DNA of 64,000 nucleotides from Deltaproteobacteria bacterium (lineage in GTDB: Bacteria; Desulfobacterota; Syntrophia; Syntrophales; UBA2210): the NCBI GenBank assembly GCA_016933965.1, contig JAFGTS010000042.1:1-64000 (forward strand), in the 5' to 3' direction. The translations under genes were made by a program, and so were the position numbers. Shown here in pieces: positions 53,294 to 61,988 of this stretch (its first letter is position 1; every line of letters starts with the position of its first letter). The notes under the pieces were generated by a model. It saw only the letters and a list, made by a program, of their open reading frames with translations, was not told the origin of the DNA and ran no database searches.

Positions 53294-54181
53294 CTATCGA
53301 AGACAGTAACGGTCGTTCTCGCCGGTAACGGTCCCGTTCTTGATGAGGCGTTCGAGATGTTTTTGTATCATTCCCCGTTCACCCAGTTCGAAGAATGCCT
53401 CCGGTTGCCGGGGTTTCTTGTAAATGATCCATTGATGAACGATCTCATCAAGAAGGCGTGGCTTATCCAGAAAATCCAGGAGCGCCCGTTCGCGGGTGTC
53501 GATCACGGCCAGATATTCCTCGGCCATGCCCCGCAGGTCTCCTTCGATGATTCCCGTTTCATGAGAGGAGATGTGAATGCCGGCCTCGATATCGAGGAGG
53601 CGATGGACGGATTCGATCGTCTGGTCGATGTCGGACACCCGGTCGCCGTACCAGGGACCGAAGCGGGTCATGTCAAGGTCTCCGAGGAACAGGATATCTT
53701 CCCGGGGGAAATAGAAGCTTGAATGCCCGATGGTATGTCCCGGCGTATGGACGACCTCCATAATGGTGTTTCCGAAATCAAAGATATCACCGTTCGCGAA
53801 GGGGCGGTCCGGGACCCGCTCGCGATAGTTGAATTCGTTGAGCATGAGCTGCTGCCAGTAGCGCCGGTAGTCTTCGTCATGTAATCCATAGAAATCGAAG
53901 AAGCTGTCGATAGAGGAAAAACAGGGGGCTTCTTCCCGGGGAACGGCAAGGCTTGCCCCTTCGAAGAGGTAGTTCATTGAGATATGATCTTCGTGATAAT
54001 GAGAGTTGATGATGATATCAACACCTCCGTCACCGGCTATTTTCCGCAGTATGGCGGCATCGGAGCCGGGATCGATGATGGCCCTGATATCGTCTTCAAT
54101 GAAAAGCGAATTGCAGAAGGGATATCTGCTCCCGTTGGCTCCCGCAATGAAGTGAATGCAGCCGAAGCGTGTTTCTTTCAT
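53294..54181 (-). CDS. MBL-fold metallo-hydrolase
   Basis: This 295-residue metallo-beta-lactamase-fold hydrolase has the metal motif SHYHEDH near residues 62-68, with further ligands in HTPGHTIGHS and GDLDMTRFG and a SSHETG segment. A C-terminal helical part (about 200-295) may be a winged-helix-like extension as in glyoxalase-II-related proteins. The open frame goes to 54280, but GTGAGGAACTC precedes the ATG at 54181 and the mapped promoter at 54228-54256 excludes the longer start. The substrate is unknown. Confidence 0.88.
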   Translation of the reverse strand: MKETRFGCIHFIAGANGSRYPFCNSLFIEDDIRAIIDPGSDAAILRKIAGDGGVDIIINSHYHEDHISMNYLFEGASLAVPREEAPCFSSIDSFFDFYGLHDEDYRRYWQQLMLNEFNYRERVPDRPFANGDIFDFGNTIMEVVHTPGHTIGHSSFYFPREDILFLGDLDMTRFGPWYGDRVSDIDQTIESVHRLLDIEAGIHISSHETGIIEGDLRGMAEEYLAVIDTRERALLDFLDKPRLLDEIVHQWIIYKKPRQPEAFFELGERGMIQKHLERLIKNGTVTGENDRYCLR

Positions 54182-54227
54182 GAGTTCCTCACTCCCGCGG
54201 CTCGCAGGCGAACCGCTCACAACGATT

Positions 54228-54256
54228 CTCATATATGAAGTCGAAGGATGTGTCAA
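54228..54256 (-). promoter_or_regulatory. Promoter of the MBL-fold gene
   Basis: On the minus strand TTGACA (54256-54251), a 17-nt spacer and TATGAG (54233-54228) are seen. Confidence 0.6.
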
Positions 54257-54301
54257 ATATCGATGTCCCGTGCCGGGCATTGCTCTTTTCCATATAATGG
54301 T

Positions 54302-54330
54302 TTGACAATACCAGCCGCCTTACGTATGAT
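54302..54330 (+). promoter_or_regulatory. Promoter of the LysM gene
   Basis: TTGACA (54302-54307), a 17-nt spacer and TATGAT (54325-54330) lie 36 nt before the mapped start codon. Confidence 0.7.
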
Positions 54331-54365
54331 TCCACTTCTCAATGCTCGACCGAAAGGAGGGACCG

Positions 54366-56048
54366 ATGAAAACCCGCTTTGGAACAATACCAGGTCTGGT
54401 CGGGATTATTTTTATCGTGACGGCCCTCGGAGCAGTTCCCTGCCTCCCACAAGAAGACACGGTGCACCTCACCTTTCGGAAGAAATCGGAGCAATCCTTT
54501 GAAACCTACGTGGTGAAGCGCGGAGACCGGCTTATCAGGATAATCGAGGAACGGTTCGACCTGTCGGCGGGTGACACGATGGAGGTTCTCAAAGAGGTAA
54601 AAAGGCTCAATCCGCAGATCATGAATATAAACCTTATCTACCCCGGAGAAAAGATCCTGCTTCCCCGGGAGCTTCCTCCGATCGAGGCTGCTAAAGAGGA
54701 GATCAGGGAAATTGTACTGGAAGGCGGTGAAACGGGAAAGGCGGTTCCTTACGTCGTCAGGGAAGGTGACACGGTTGTTGCCATCCTTCAGAAACAGCTT
54801 GGGAAATCGGTCCGTGAGAGCCTCGCCATCTTGGAATCAATGAGCCGTTTCAATCCCGAGATTTCCGATCTGAACAGGATATATCCGGGACAGCGGTTGT
54901 GGATTCCCCTTATGGAGGAAGCGGTCGGTCGGAACGAGGAACAGACCGAAACGGAGGAGCCCCGCCGGGAAGAAGGAGAACCCGTTACCTTCTCAGTTCC
55001 TTCCACGTCGCTTCTCCCTGTCATCGCCCGTGTCGCTGCCTGTATCGACGGTACGTTCATCGACAGTGGAAGTCTGTATATACCCCTTCCGCCATCGGGC
55101 CAGGTGGCGGTTGATACGTCAAAGATCCCGGTCATCGAGCTTGATAGAGGGCGTATGCTCCTCATTGATCTGGAGGACCGGATGCCGGGAGAACTTGAAA
55201 AGGTCGTCGAATCGACATGGAAGAATTATCACTTCATTGAAATGGAAGCGCCCGATGCCGTTCCCGCCCTCATTGAAGACGTGGTAAAGGCCGCCGGTGG
55301 ATACCGGCTGAATAAACATGCGCAGGTCATGACCTTCGGCGGCGGGGACCTGGTGAAGGTCTCCGTAAACTGGTCGATACGTCCCGCTCCGGGAGCCGGT
55401 GCTTCCCCGGCGTCCTTCGGAATAAATTTTCTTGATGATCCCGCGATCTCCATTCCCGCGAACATCCGTCATTTCATGTGGAAGGAGGGCTTTGAGGTTA
55501 TTGAGATCGCCGAGGGTATCGGCGTCACCGGAAGCAGCGAGACCGCTCCGCCCTGTGACGCAGTCCTGCTGAAGACGGGTGGAATCCCCGAGACCCTTGG
55601 ATCGTTTCTGGGCCTCCTGGGATACGAATACACGACCGGTTCCCGGGTCCAGGTATTCAGCATCGAGAATGATGGGTTCAACCTGACGATACAGGCCGAT
55701 ATAAGGTTCGAGGCTGAAGACAGGGATGTCGTTCTCTGCTTTAATGCGATCCCGGAGCAGTTCGTGGAGATCCTGGCCGGGCGGGGGACGCGGGTTACCG
55801 TGATCCCCGGTGAGGCATCCCGGGACGAGGCGATCGCCTCCCTGCTTGAAGCGGTCGGAATATTGTACACCCGCGACACCTTTCACTTTCCTCTGGTAGT
55901 GAACAGAGAGGAACAGGGCGAGGTCTTGCTGACGGGGTTCAGAATAGAGCGGGGGGAAGAGAACCTGTGCCTGGTCGATTATGCGGTTGACCGGGATGTG
56001 TGCGGATGGCTGAAGAACATCTGGAATATCAGGGTGGTTCAATATTGA
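54366..56048 (+). CDS. Secreted LysM-domain protein
   Basis: This 560-residue exported protein has a signal peptide (about 1-28), then two LysM-like modules (about 47-100, YVVKRGDRLIRIIEERFD with IYPGEKILLP; and 129-181, YVVREGDTVVAILQK with IYPGQRLWIP). A long unrecognised C-terminal part (about 205-560) follows. No catalytic domain is identified, so it may be a peptidoglycan-binding scaffold or envelope protein. AAAGGAGGGACCG before the ATG at 54366 decides the start over 54342. It is divergent from the MBL gene. Confidence 0.85.
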   Translation: MKTRFGTIPGLVGIIFIVTALGAVPCLPQEDTVHLTFRKKSEQSFETYVVKRGDRLIRIIEERFDLSAGDTMEVLKEVKRLNPQIMNINLIYPGEKILLPRELPPIEAAKEEIREIVLEGGETGKAVPYVVREGDTVVAILQKQLGKSVRESLAILESMSRFNPEISDLNRIYPGQRLWIPLMEEAVGRNEEQTETEEPRREEGEPVTFSVPSTSLLPVIARVAACIDGTFIDSGSLYIPLPPSGQVAVDTSKIPVIELDRGRMLLIDLEDRMPGELEKVVESTWKNYHFIEMEAPDAVPALIEDVVKAAGGYRLNKHAQVMTFGGGDLVKVSVNWSIRPAPGAGASPASFGINFLDDPAISIPANIRHFMWKEGFEVIEIAEGIGVTGSSETAPPCDAVLLKTGGIPETLGSFLGLLGYEYTTGSRVQVFSIENDGFNLTIQADIRFEAEDRDVVLCFNAIPEQFVEILAGRGTRVTVIPGEASRDEAIASLLEAVGILYTRDTFHFPLVVNREEQGEVLLTGFRIERGEENLCLVDYAVDRDVCGWLKNIWNIRVVQY

Positions 56049-56094
56049 CGGGTCGTTGCCCGGGCGTGCATCCCTTGAAACTGGTTCATCGGGG

Positions 56095-56178
56095 GATCGG
56101 GATTCGTGATTCAGATATGGTAAGAACAGAGTTTTTCGACTGACACCTGACGCTTAACGTCTAACGTCTCACGCTGTC
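56095..56178 (+). repeat. Heptamer repeat cluster, left of the PP-loop gene
   Basis: GGGATTCGTGATTC recalls block A of the 18-kb repeat. It is followed by AGAGTTTTTCG and AACGTCT units (TTAACGTCTAACGTCTCACGC). An inverted copy of the second part lies at 57243-57290. Confidence 0.6.
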
Positions 56179-56234
56179 CCCTTTTCAGTTCATGAGATCA
56201 ACCGTTTTACGAAAGCGTGTCATCCATTACCGCT

Positions 56235-56253
56235 TTGTGACTTTTTGCGAGGG
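56235..56253 (+). repeat. Partial end of the 51.3-kb element family
   Basis: TGTGACTTTTTGCGAGGG resembles the right terminal repeat GACTTTTTACGAGGGCGTC at 51409-51427. It lies just before the PP-loop gene start. Confidence 0.45.
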
Positions 56254-56265
56254 AATGAATTTCTC

Positions 56266-57240
56266 ATGGTTACGGGTATAGCATTGGTATCGGGGGGGCT
56301 GGACAGCATTCTGGCGGTGAAGGTCCTTCAGGAGCAGGGGATCAACGTGATCGGTCTCTCCTTCGAGACACCCTTTTTTAATGCCCGGGCGGCGAGAAAG
56401 GCCGCCAGGGAGATCGATATCCCTCTGGTGGTGAAGAACATTACCAAAGAGCATCTTCTCATGCTTCAGGCGCCTCGGTACGGATATGGAAAACATATGA
56501 ATCCCTGTATAGACTGCCACATCCTGATGTTGAAAAAGGCCGGCGAGGCGATGGAAGAGAAGGGAACCGATTTTGTGTCGACCGGCGAGGTGCTCGGGCA
56601 GAGGCCCATGTCGCAGAACAAACAGTCTCTCCACATCGTGGCTTCCCGATCGGGTTACGGGGATTTTATAATCAGGCCCCTGAGCGCACGGCTGCTTCCT
56701 GAAACGCTGCCGGAGAGAGAGGGGAAGGTTGATCGCGCCCGGCTCTGCGATATCCAGGGAAGATCCCGGAAACGGCAGATCGAGATGGCGGAACGATACG
56801 GGGTCAAAAGTTATTCGAATCCCGCCGGGGGATGTCTGCTGACGGAACCCGTTTTTTCACGCCGGCTGAAGGACCTCTTCGAGCATCAGGAAAATGTGAG
56901 GATACGGGATGTGGAGCTGCTCAAGGTAGGACGTCATCTCAGGATCGATGATGATCACAAGATCATCGTGGGAAGAAAAGAGGGAGAGAACAGTATTATT
57001 GAGCGTCACTTTCTGCCGGGCGATTGCATGGTCAGAATGAGGGATTTCCCGGGACCGACCGTTCTGATACCCGGCGACTGTTCGGAAACCGTTCTATCAC
57101 GCGCCGCGGCCATCTGTGCCCTGTACAGTGATGCCCCCGGGGACAGGGCCGTCACGGCGGTGGTGACACAGGCGGAATCCTCCGTGGAAATAACGGTACA
57201 TCCCGCGGTGCGGGGTGAAACAGCGGAGCTCATGATCTGA
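56266..57240 (+). CDS. PP-loop ATPase, tRNA-thiolation-like
   Basis: This 324-residue protein has an N-terminal PP-loop (SGGLDS at residues 10-15) and cysteines in NPCIDCH and GGCLLTEP spaced as in MnmA/ThiI-type sulfur-transfer enzymes. A C-terminal part (about 200-324) resembles the NFACT-R/DUF814 type. It probably adenylates and thiolates a nucleoside, but the substrate is not known. The longer frame would use TTG inside a repeat; ATG at 56266 gives MVTGIALVSGGLDS. The gene is flanked by inverted heptamer repeats. Confidence 0.82.
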   Translation: MVTGIALVSGGLDSILAVKVLQEQGINVIGLSFETPFFNARAARKAAREIDIPLVVKNITKEHLLMLQAPRYGYGKHMNPCIDCHILMLKKAGEAMEEKGTDFVSTGEVLGQRPMSQNKQSLHIVASRSGYGDFIIRPLSARLLPETLPEREGKVDRARLCDIQGRSRKRQIEMAERYGVKSYSNPAGGCLLTEPVFSRRLKDLFEHQENVRIRDVELLKVGRHLRIDDDHKIIVGRKEGENSIIERHFLPGDCMVRMRDFPGPTVLIPGDCSETVLSRAAAICALYSDAPGDRAVTAVVTQAESSVEITVHPAVRGETAELMI

Positions 57241-57242
57241 CG

Positions 57243-57290
57243 GGGCGTGAGACGTTAAACGTGAAGCGTGAGACGAAAAACTCCGTTCGT
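57243..57290 (-). repeat. Heptamer repeat cluster, right of the PP-loop gene
   Basis: The minus strand reads GGAGTTTTTCGTCTCACGC followed by ACGTTTAACGTCTCACGC, an inverted near-copy of 56130-56175. Confidence 0.6.
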
Positions 57291-57342
57291 ATCATATCCG
57301 ACGACCCCCGAATCCCTTTTTCACAGGCCCGAATCGTTTTTG

Positions 57343-57433
57343 ATACATCTAACGGCTTGCTTCAGGCGATTTCAAAAATCGCCTTCGGCTCAGACAGTTG
57401 AAATCGCTTTCCTTACGCTTCGCTAGGATGTAT
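57343..57433. repeat. Inverted-repeat element before plsC
   Basis: ATACATC (57343-57349) and GATGTAT (57427-57433) bound a segment with an inner hairpin, GGCGATTT/AAATCGCC (57365-57372 with 57376-57383). It has no coding content. Confidence 0.5.
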
Positions 57434-57486
57434 TGCAAAAACGCTTCTATGGCCGCTTCAAAATATGTGTTCCGGGAAACATGTCG

Positions 57487-57516
57487 TTGACAGATAAGTC
57501 AGTGCTCATTTATAAT
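57487..57516 (+). promoter_or_regulatory. Consensus sigma-70 promoter of plsC
   Basis: TTGACA (57487-57492), an 18-nt spacer and TATAAT (57511-57516) are both perfect hexamers. Confidence 0.8.
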
Positions 57517-57573
57517 GCCCCTCCGGGTAAGGGTCTTCATAATCTCACTCTATTTATTAAGGACGTATGAGCC

Positions 57574-58305
57574 ATGTGGAAGAGATTCATCAATCTGTTT
57601 TTTTACATCTATCGTCCGATCCTTTTTACCCTGATCGCCGTTGATACCGCCGCACTCGGCCTGATCTCCGCGATCACCTGCATTTTCGACCATAAAGGCA
57701 ACATCGCCTACTTCATTGTCGGAAGGTTCTGGTCACGGCTCAACCTCATGCTTTCAGGTGTCTCCGTGAAAGTGGAGGGACTGGAGAAGATAGACAGGAA
57801 CCAATCCTATATCGTCATGTCGAATCATCAGAGCCACTTCGATGTATGGGCTCTCATAGCCTTCCTTCCCCTGCAGCTCCGGTGGGTGATGAAAAAAGAA
57901 CTGAGAAAGGTGCCCGTTTTCGGATATTGCTGCGACCGGATGGGACATATCTATGTGGACAGGGGTGATTCGGAGAAGGCCCGGGAGAGCCTTCAGGTAG
58001 CCGGGGAGAAGATGCGGGCCGGGGCGTCGCTCTTCTTTTTCCCCGAGGGGACCCGGAGTCCGCGTAAGGAGATGCTCCCCTTTAAAAAGGGGGGATTTGT
58101 TATTGCCCTGGCGACGGGAATGCCCATTCTTCCGATATCGGTCAAGGGCGGGCGGGAAATCCTTCCCAAGAACAGCATAAAGATCATGCCCGGAGAAATG
58201 ATCATCTGTATTCATGATCCCCTGTTCGTCGATGAATACAGTTATGACACTCGGGACAAACTGATGAGTCGGGTACGCCGTATCATCGAGGACGGACTTG
58301 CGTGA
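57574..58305 (+). CDS. plsC: 1-acyl-sn-glycerol-3-phosphate acyltransferase
   Basis: This 243-residue membrane-associated acyltransferase makes phosphatidic acid. The N-terminus has one or two hydrophobic helices (about 7-50). The catalytic HX4D motif is NHQSHFD (about 87-93), and FPEGTRSP is the acceptor-binding block (about 154-161). A consensus promoter lies upstream. It is convergent with the 112-residue gene. It could be another PlsC-family acyltransferase, since several paralogues are common. Confidence 0.92.
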   Translation: MWKRFINLFFYIYRPILFTLIAVDTAALGLISAITCIFDHKGNIAYFIVGRFWSRLNLMLSGVSVKVEGLEKIDRNQSYIVMSNHQSHFDVWALIAFLPLQLRWVMKKELRKVPVFGYCCDRMGHIYVDRGDSEKARESLQVAGEKMRAGASLFFFPEGTRSPRKEMLPFKKGGFVIALATGMPILPISVKGGREILPKNSIKIMPGEMIICIHDPLFVDEYSYDTRDKLMSRVRRIIEDGLA

Positions 58306-58402
58306 CGCATTCCGGCTTGCCGGGAACGGCACGGGTTTCCTCCAATGCTCTTTCGTGTCTTTCCGGGATGTCAGCCGCCGAACACCTTTCTCACAAAGGC
58401 GG

Positions 58403-58741
58403 TCACGGTTTTGCCTCTCTCGTATTTTCGACGATAAAGGGTGTTGAAAGGATCCCGATACTGCCCCGGCGCACCCATATGCGGTAGATGACGACCGATT
58501 TCCCTTCCATCGTCGCCAGGCTGGGGAGCTCTTCCGCCCCCAAGACGTCGCCGATGTTGAACTCGTAATATGATATGGTATCGCTGAAGGGATCGGTGAT
58601 GAGGATGAGCTTCTTTGTATCGTGGGGATGTTTTTCCGGCGCACCGGTAAAGGAGATCGTGTTGGCCCTGAAGTCGGCTGATGTTTTGTACACATCTATT
58701 TCAAACTTCTTTACCTGTTCAAGGAGCTTCTCAATGGTCAT
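58403..58741 (-). CDS. Conserved hypothetical protein, 112 residues
   Basis: This small soluble protein reads MTIEKLLEQVKKFEIDVYK, with ISFTGAPEKHPHDTKKLILITDPFSDTISYYEF and SIGILSTPFIVENT patterns. I recall such proteins in Desulfobacterota labelled inorganic pyrophosphatase in databases, but none of the standard pyrophosphatase motifs is visible, and I do not adopt that name. GGGGAGAAATCG precedes the ATG at 58741; the longer frame to 58804 is less likely. It diverges from coaE. Confidence 0.7.
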   Translation of the reverse strand: MTIEKLLEQVKKFEIDVYKTSADFRANTISFTGAPEKHPHDTKKLILITDPFSDTISYYEFNIGDVLGAEELPSLATMEGKSVVIYRIWVRRGSIGILSTPFIVENTREAKP

Positions 58742-58882
58742 CGATTTCTCCCCGCGGTCCGGTGGATGGTAGATGATGAAACCGCGTGTGCTTCGGTGAT
58801 GCATGTGGTGTTTAATTACTCTTTTTCTTTACGTACTGTCAAGACCCCCGGCGGGGGGTGATCATCAATGGAGATGGGATCT

Positions 58883-59509
58883 ATGCTCAATATCGGCCTG
58901 ACCGGCGGAATTGGAAGCGGCAAATCGACCGTAGCCGGGCTCTTTGAAAAAAAAGGCGCCCGCATTATTGATTTTGATGTTCTGGCGCGGCGGGTGGTGG
59001 AACCGGGACAACCGGCCTGGAAAGAGATCGTTGATCACTTTGGAGATGACGTGATCGATGACGGGGGCCGGATCGACCGGGAAGCGCTGGCTACCAGGGT
59101 TTTCCGGGACCGGGAGCAGCGTGAGAAGTTGAACGGCGTTGTCCATCCGGCCATCTTCAGGGAGTGGATGGAGGACATCGCGGCGATCCAGAGGGAAGTC
59201 GGGGAAGCAGTGATCATTTCGGATATACCGCTTTTGATAGAAGTGGGGCTTCAACGGCACATGGACGCCACCATCCTGGTCTATGCGTCGCCGGCGGTGC
59301 AGGTTCGGAGAATCATGGACCGAAACGGTTACAGCAGGGAGGAAGCCGAAGACCGGCTCCGGGCGCAGATGAATATCGACGACAAGGTCCATCTCTGTGA
59401 TTTTGTGATACGTAACGAGGGTGATCTTGACGAGACACAACGGCAGGTGGATGCCGTCTGGAAGGAGCTCTTGGAGCTGCAAAAAAAGAAGCGTCAACCG
59501 GCTGATTGA
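58883..59509 (+). CDS. coaE: Dephospho-CoA kinase
   Basis: This 208-residue enzyme performs the last step of coenzyme A synthesis. The P-loop GLTGGIGSGKST is near residues 5-16, and the CoA-binding DFDVLARRVVEPGQPAW and DIPLLIEVG segments are present. An ATG at 58868 is also in frame, but GGAG lies 9 nt before the ATG at 58883, which gives the usual MLNIGLTGG start. It is 30 nt ahead of the carbonic anhydrase gene. Confidence 0.95.
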   Translation: MLNIGLTGGIGSGKSTVAGLFEKKGARIIDFDVLARRVVEPGQPAWKEIVDHFGDDVIDDGGRIDREALATRVFRDREQREKLNGVVHPAIFREWMEDIAAIQREVGEAVIISDIPLLIEVGLQRHMDATILVYASPAVQVRRIMDRNGYSREEAEDRLRAQMNIDDKVHLCDFVIRNEGDLDETQRQVDAVWKELLELQKKKRQPAD

Positions 59510-59539
59510 CGCAGTGAATGTTCAGGAGGGAGACAACAG

Positions 59540-60163
59540 ATGATCGAAAGGAATGTGCTGACGGATTTCAGCTCTCGCGTGTCGGAACCTGAAATAGATC
59601 CCACGGCATATGTTCATCCCCTTGCATCGGTGATCGGCAGGGTCATCCTTGGGAAGGATATCATGGTGTCACCCATGGCATCCGTCAGGGGTGACGAGGG
59701 ACAACCACTGTTCGTCGGTGACGGATCCAATATCCAGGACGGCGTGGTGATCCATGCCCTGGAAACCGAGAAGGACGGAGTTCCCGTGGCGGCTAATCTC
59801 TATGAGGTCGCCGGCAAACAATACGCCGTCTATATCGGGAAACGGGTCTCACTGGCCCATCAGGTCCAGGTTCACGGACCGGCACTCATCGGGGATGACA
59901 CCTTTGTGGGGATGAAGTCCCTCGTTTTCAAGAGTTCCGTAGGTGAGCGGTGTGTGGTGGAACCCGGTGTCATCCTGATGGGGGTTTCGGTTCCCGGAGG
60001 GAGATACGTTCCCGCGGGGTCCATTGTCAGAGACCAGGTGAAAGCCGACGCGTTACCGGAAATTACGGACGACTACCCGCTGAAGAACATGAATAAAGGC
60101 GTGGTGCATGTCAATACGGGATTGGCGAGGGCCTACCGGGCGGCCCGTGACAGATCCCGATGA
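59540..60163 (+). CDS. Gamma-class carbonic anhydrase, Cam type
   Basis: This 207-residue left-handed beta-helix trimer-forming enzyme hydrates CO2. Zinc ligands are H72 (VIHAL), H107 and H112 (SLAHQVQVHG). HALE at 72-75 places a Glu at the position of the proton-shuttle Glu84 of Methanosarcina Cam, and the acidic loop around 75-90 is present, unlike CamH proteins. There is no signal peptide. GGAGG precedes the ATG. It would supply bicarbonate or CO2 for formate and carboxylation chemistry. A hairpin follows at 60193-60226. Confidence 0.93.
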   Translation: MIERNVLTDFSSRVSEPEIDPTAYVHPLASVIGRVILGKDIMVSPMASVRGDEGQPLFVGDGSNIQDGVVIHALETEKDGVPVAANLYEVAGKQYAVYIGKRVSLAHQVQVHGPALIGDDTFVGMKSLVFKSSVGERCVVEPGVILMGVSVPGGRYVPAGSIVRDQVKADALPEITDDYPLKNMNKGVVHVNTGLARAYRAARDRSR

Positions 60164-60192
60164 CGGGGAAGATGGAAAAGGTTATGGAAACG

Positions 60193-60226
60193 CCGGCGGC
60201 CTGTGTCTCCCTGAAGCGGCCGCCGG
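60193..60226. terminator. Hairpin between convergent carbonic anhydrase and receiver-like genes
   Basis: CCGGCGGCC (60193-60201) pairs perfectly with GGCCGCCGG (60218-60226) around a 16-nt loop. There is no T run. Confidence 0.5.
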
Positions 60227-60241
60227 GGTCTGAACGGCCCT

Positions 60242-60757
60242 CTATATTCTGCCGAATTTTTTCATTGTATCCCGGTAGACCCGGTAGAATTCCTCGTTTT
60301 CCGCGATGCCCTTGCGGATGATCACGGCTGCATCATTGATGTTCTCCACATTAACAATAAGATTGACGCTTTTGTTGAACGCGGTCATGGAGTCGTTGCT
60401 CCGGTGCTTGGTGCTGAGCAGGACCACGAAAATATTGCGTCGGATCGACATGGGCAGGGACTCGAGGTACGCAATCACCTCGTTGACACCCGTTCCTTGT
60501 ACGTCGAAGTTTTCATTGACCACGATCAGCTGGTAGACGTGAAAACGCATGAAACGGAGTGCTTCCTGACCTGTATGTGCTTCTGAGCAGAGATATCCAA
60601 CCGTTTCAAGGTTCTCTTTGACCGTATCCTTGATCGCGGCATCCATTTCGCATATGAGGGCCGTATCGGTCCCTTCTTCCACGTAATCGAAGGGTTTTCC
60701 CGCGGCGTCATAAGATTCCGTGGCGATCTTTTCCATCAATGATTTGTCTTCTTCCAT
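60242..60757 (-). CDS. Degenerate receiver-like protein of the pilT cluster
   Basis: This 171-residue protein has a receiver-like alpha/beta pattern (about 35-160: LICEMDAAIKDTVKENLETVGY, LIVVNENFDVQGTG, NIFVVLLSTKH). The phospho-acceptor position appears as Asn/Asp in NENFD, and the usual Lys is not evident, so phosphorylation is doubtful. AAGGAG lies 6 nt before the ATG. It follows the PilT-like genes by 21 nt and probably modulates them through protein contacts. Confidence 0.72.
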   Translation of the reverse strand: MEEDKSLMEKIATESYDAAGKPFDYVEEGTDTALICEMDAAIKDTVKENLETVGYLCSEAHTGQEALRFMRFHVYQLIVVNENFDVQGTGVNEVIAYLESLPMSIRRNIFVVLLSTKHRSNDSMTAFNKSVNLIVNVENINDAAVIIRKGIAENEEFYRVYRDTMKKFGRI

Positions 60758-60778
60758 TCCAGGCTCCTTACCTGCTTC

Positions 60779-61954
60779 CTAGTACTTTCGCTTTGATCGT
60801 CCATAATCCTTATCGACCTCAAGATGGTCGATTTCCGTTGTTGCTTCACCCCGTTCACTCTTCACGGCATCGATACCGCGGCCCACAATTCCCTTTGTTG
60901 TAGAATAGGCGAGGGCGGTTTCCTCGGTGATCTCACCCTTGGCGTAGAGGTCGACGATGAAGTCATCGAAGCTGGTCATCCCGAATGCCGTTCCCGCGTC
61001 GATGATATCACGGAAGGTTTTTCCTTCTTCCTCTCCATTGACGACCGTATCCTTGACACGGAGATTCGATCTCAGTATTTCAAAGGCCGCGACACGGCCG
61101 CCTCCGACCTTCGGAAGCAGTCTCTGGCATACGATCCATCGGACCGTGTCGGCGAGACGGATGCGGATCTGCCTTTCTTCCTCGGTTGAAAACATGCCGA
61201 GGATCCTGTTGACCGTCTGACCGGCATCCACGGTATGGAGGGTCGTCAGCACCAGGTGACCCGTCTCGGCCGCGCTCAATCCGATTTCAACGGTTTCGCG
61301 GTCCCTCATCTCCCCGACCAGGATGACCTTGGGTGCCTGGCGCAGGGCTGCTCGAAGTCCGTTTGCGAAGGTGTCGAAGTCAATGCCCAGTTCCCGTTGA
61401 TTGAAGGTCGATTGGTAATGTGAATGCCGGTATTCCACGGGATCTTCGAGGGTGATGATGTGAACCGACTGTTCGTTGTTTATGATGTCCAGCATGGCTG
61501 CGAGAGATGTTGATTTACCGCTTCCCGTGGCACCCGTCACGAAGACGATGCCGTTTTTCTCCCGGGCTATTTCCTGAAATACCTGAGGAAGGTTCAATTC
61601 CTCACAGGTGGGCACCTTTGTTTCGAGTTTTCTCAGAACGACCGAGTAGTTTCCGGCCTGTGAAAAAACGTTGACCCTGAAACGGGCCTTGCCCAGCAGT
61701 TCGTATGACAGATCGCAGGAACCCTCATGAACGAGAAATTCCGTCAGGCGGCGGTCGCCGTTTAACAGGTTCAGCGCGAATATTTCACTCTGAAAGGGCG
61801 TCAGCTTCTCGAAGTGGGGATCCAGTTCGACCGATTTGAGCTGCCCGTCGCTTTCCACCTGAAACGGTTTTCCCACCGTTACATTCAGGTCGGAAACATT
61901 TCTCTGGGATTCCAGCATTTTTCCCAGAATGTAATCGATTTCCTGTCTTATCAT
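60779..61954 (-). CDS. PilT/PilU-like pilus retraction ATPase
   Basis: This 391-residue hexameric ATPase has Walker A GATGSGKST (141-149), Asp box TLEDPVE, Walker B VILVGEMRD and His box GHLVLTTLHT. It is longer than PilT and has an extended C-terminal tail (about 355-391). With a second pilT just upstream, it is best read as a PilU-type accessory retraction motor. GGAGAGGTAAGGCC precedes the ATG. Confidence 0.92.
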   Translation of the reverse strand: MIRQEIDYILGKMLESQRNVSDLNVTVGKPFQVESDGQLKSVELDPHFEKLTPFQSEIFALNLLNGDRRLTEFLVHEGSCDLSYELLGKARFRVNVFSQAGNYSVVLRKLETKVPTCEELNLPQVFQEIAREKNGIVFVTGATGSGKSTSLAAMLDIINNEQSVHIITLEDPVEYRHSHYQSTFNQRELGIDFDTFANGLRAALRQAPKVILVGEMRDRETVEIGLSAAETGHLVLTTLHTVDAGQTVNRILGMFSTEEERQIRIRLADTVRWIVCQRLLPKVGGGRVAAFEILRSNLRVKDTVVNGEEEGKTFRDIIDAGTAFGMTSFDDFIVDLYAKGEITEETALAYSTTKGIVGRGIDAVKSERGEATTEIDHLEVDKDYGRSKRKY

Positions 61955-61988
61955 GGCCTTACCTCTCCATAGATTGATGCATGATTCG

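Noticed and set aside
58403-58741. Inorganic pyrophosphatase
   Set aside because: The name is remembered from automatic labels, but no family I or II pyrophosphatase motif is visible.
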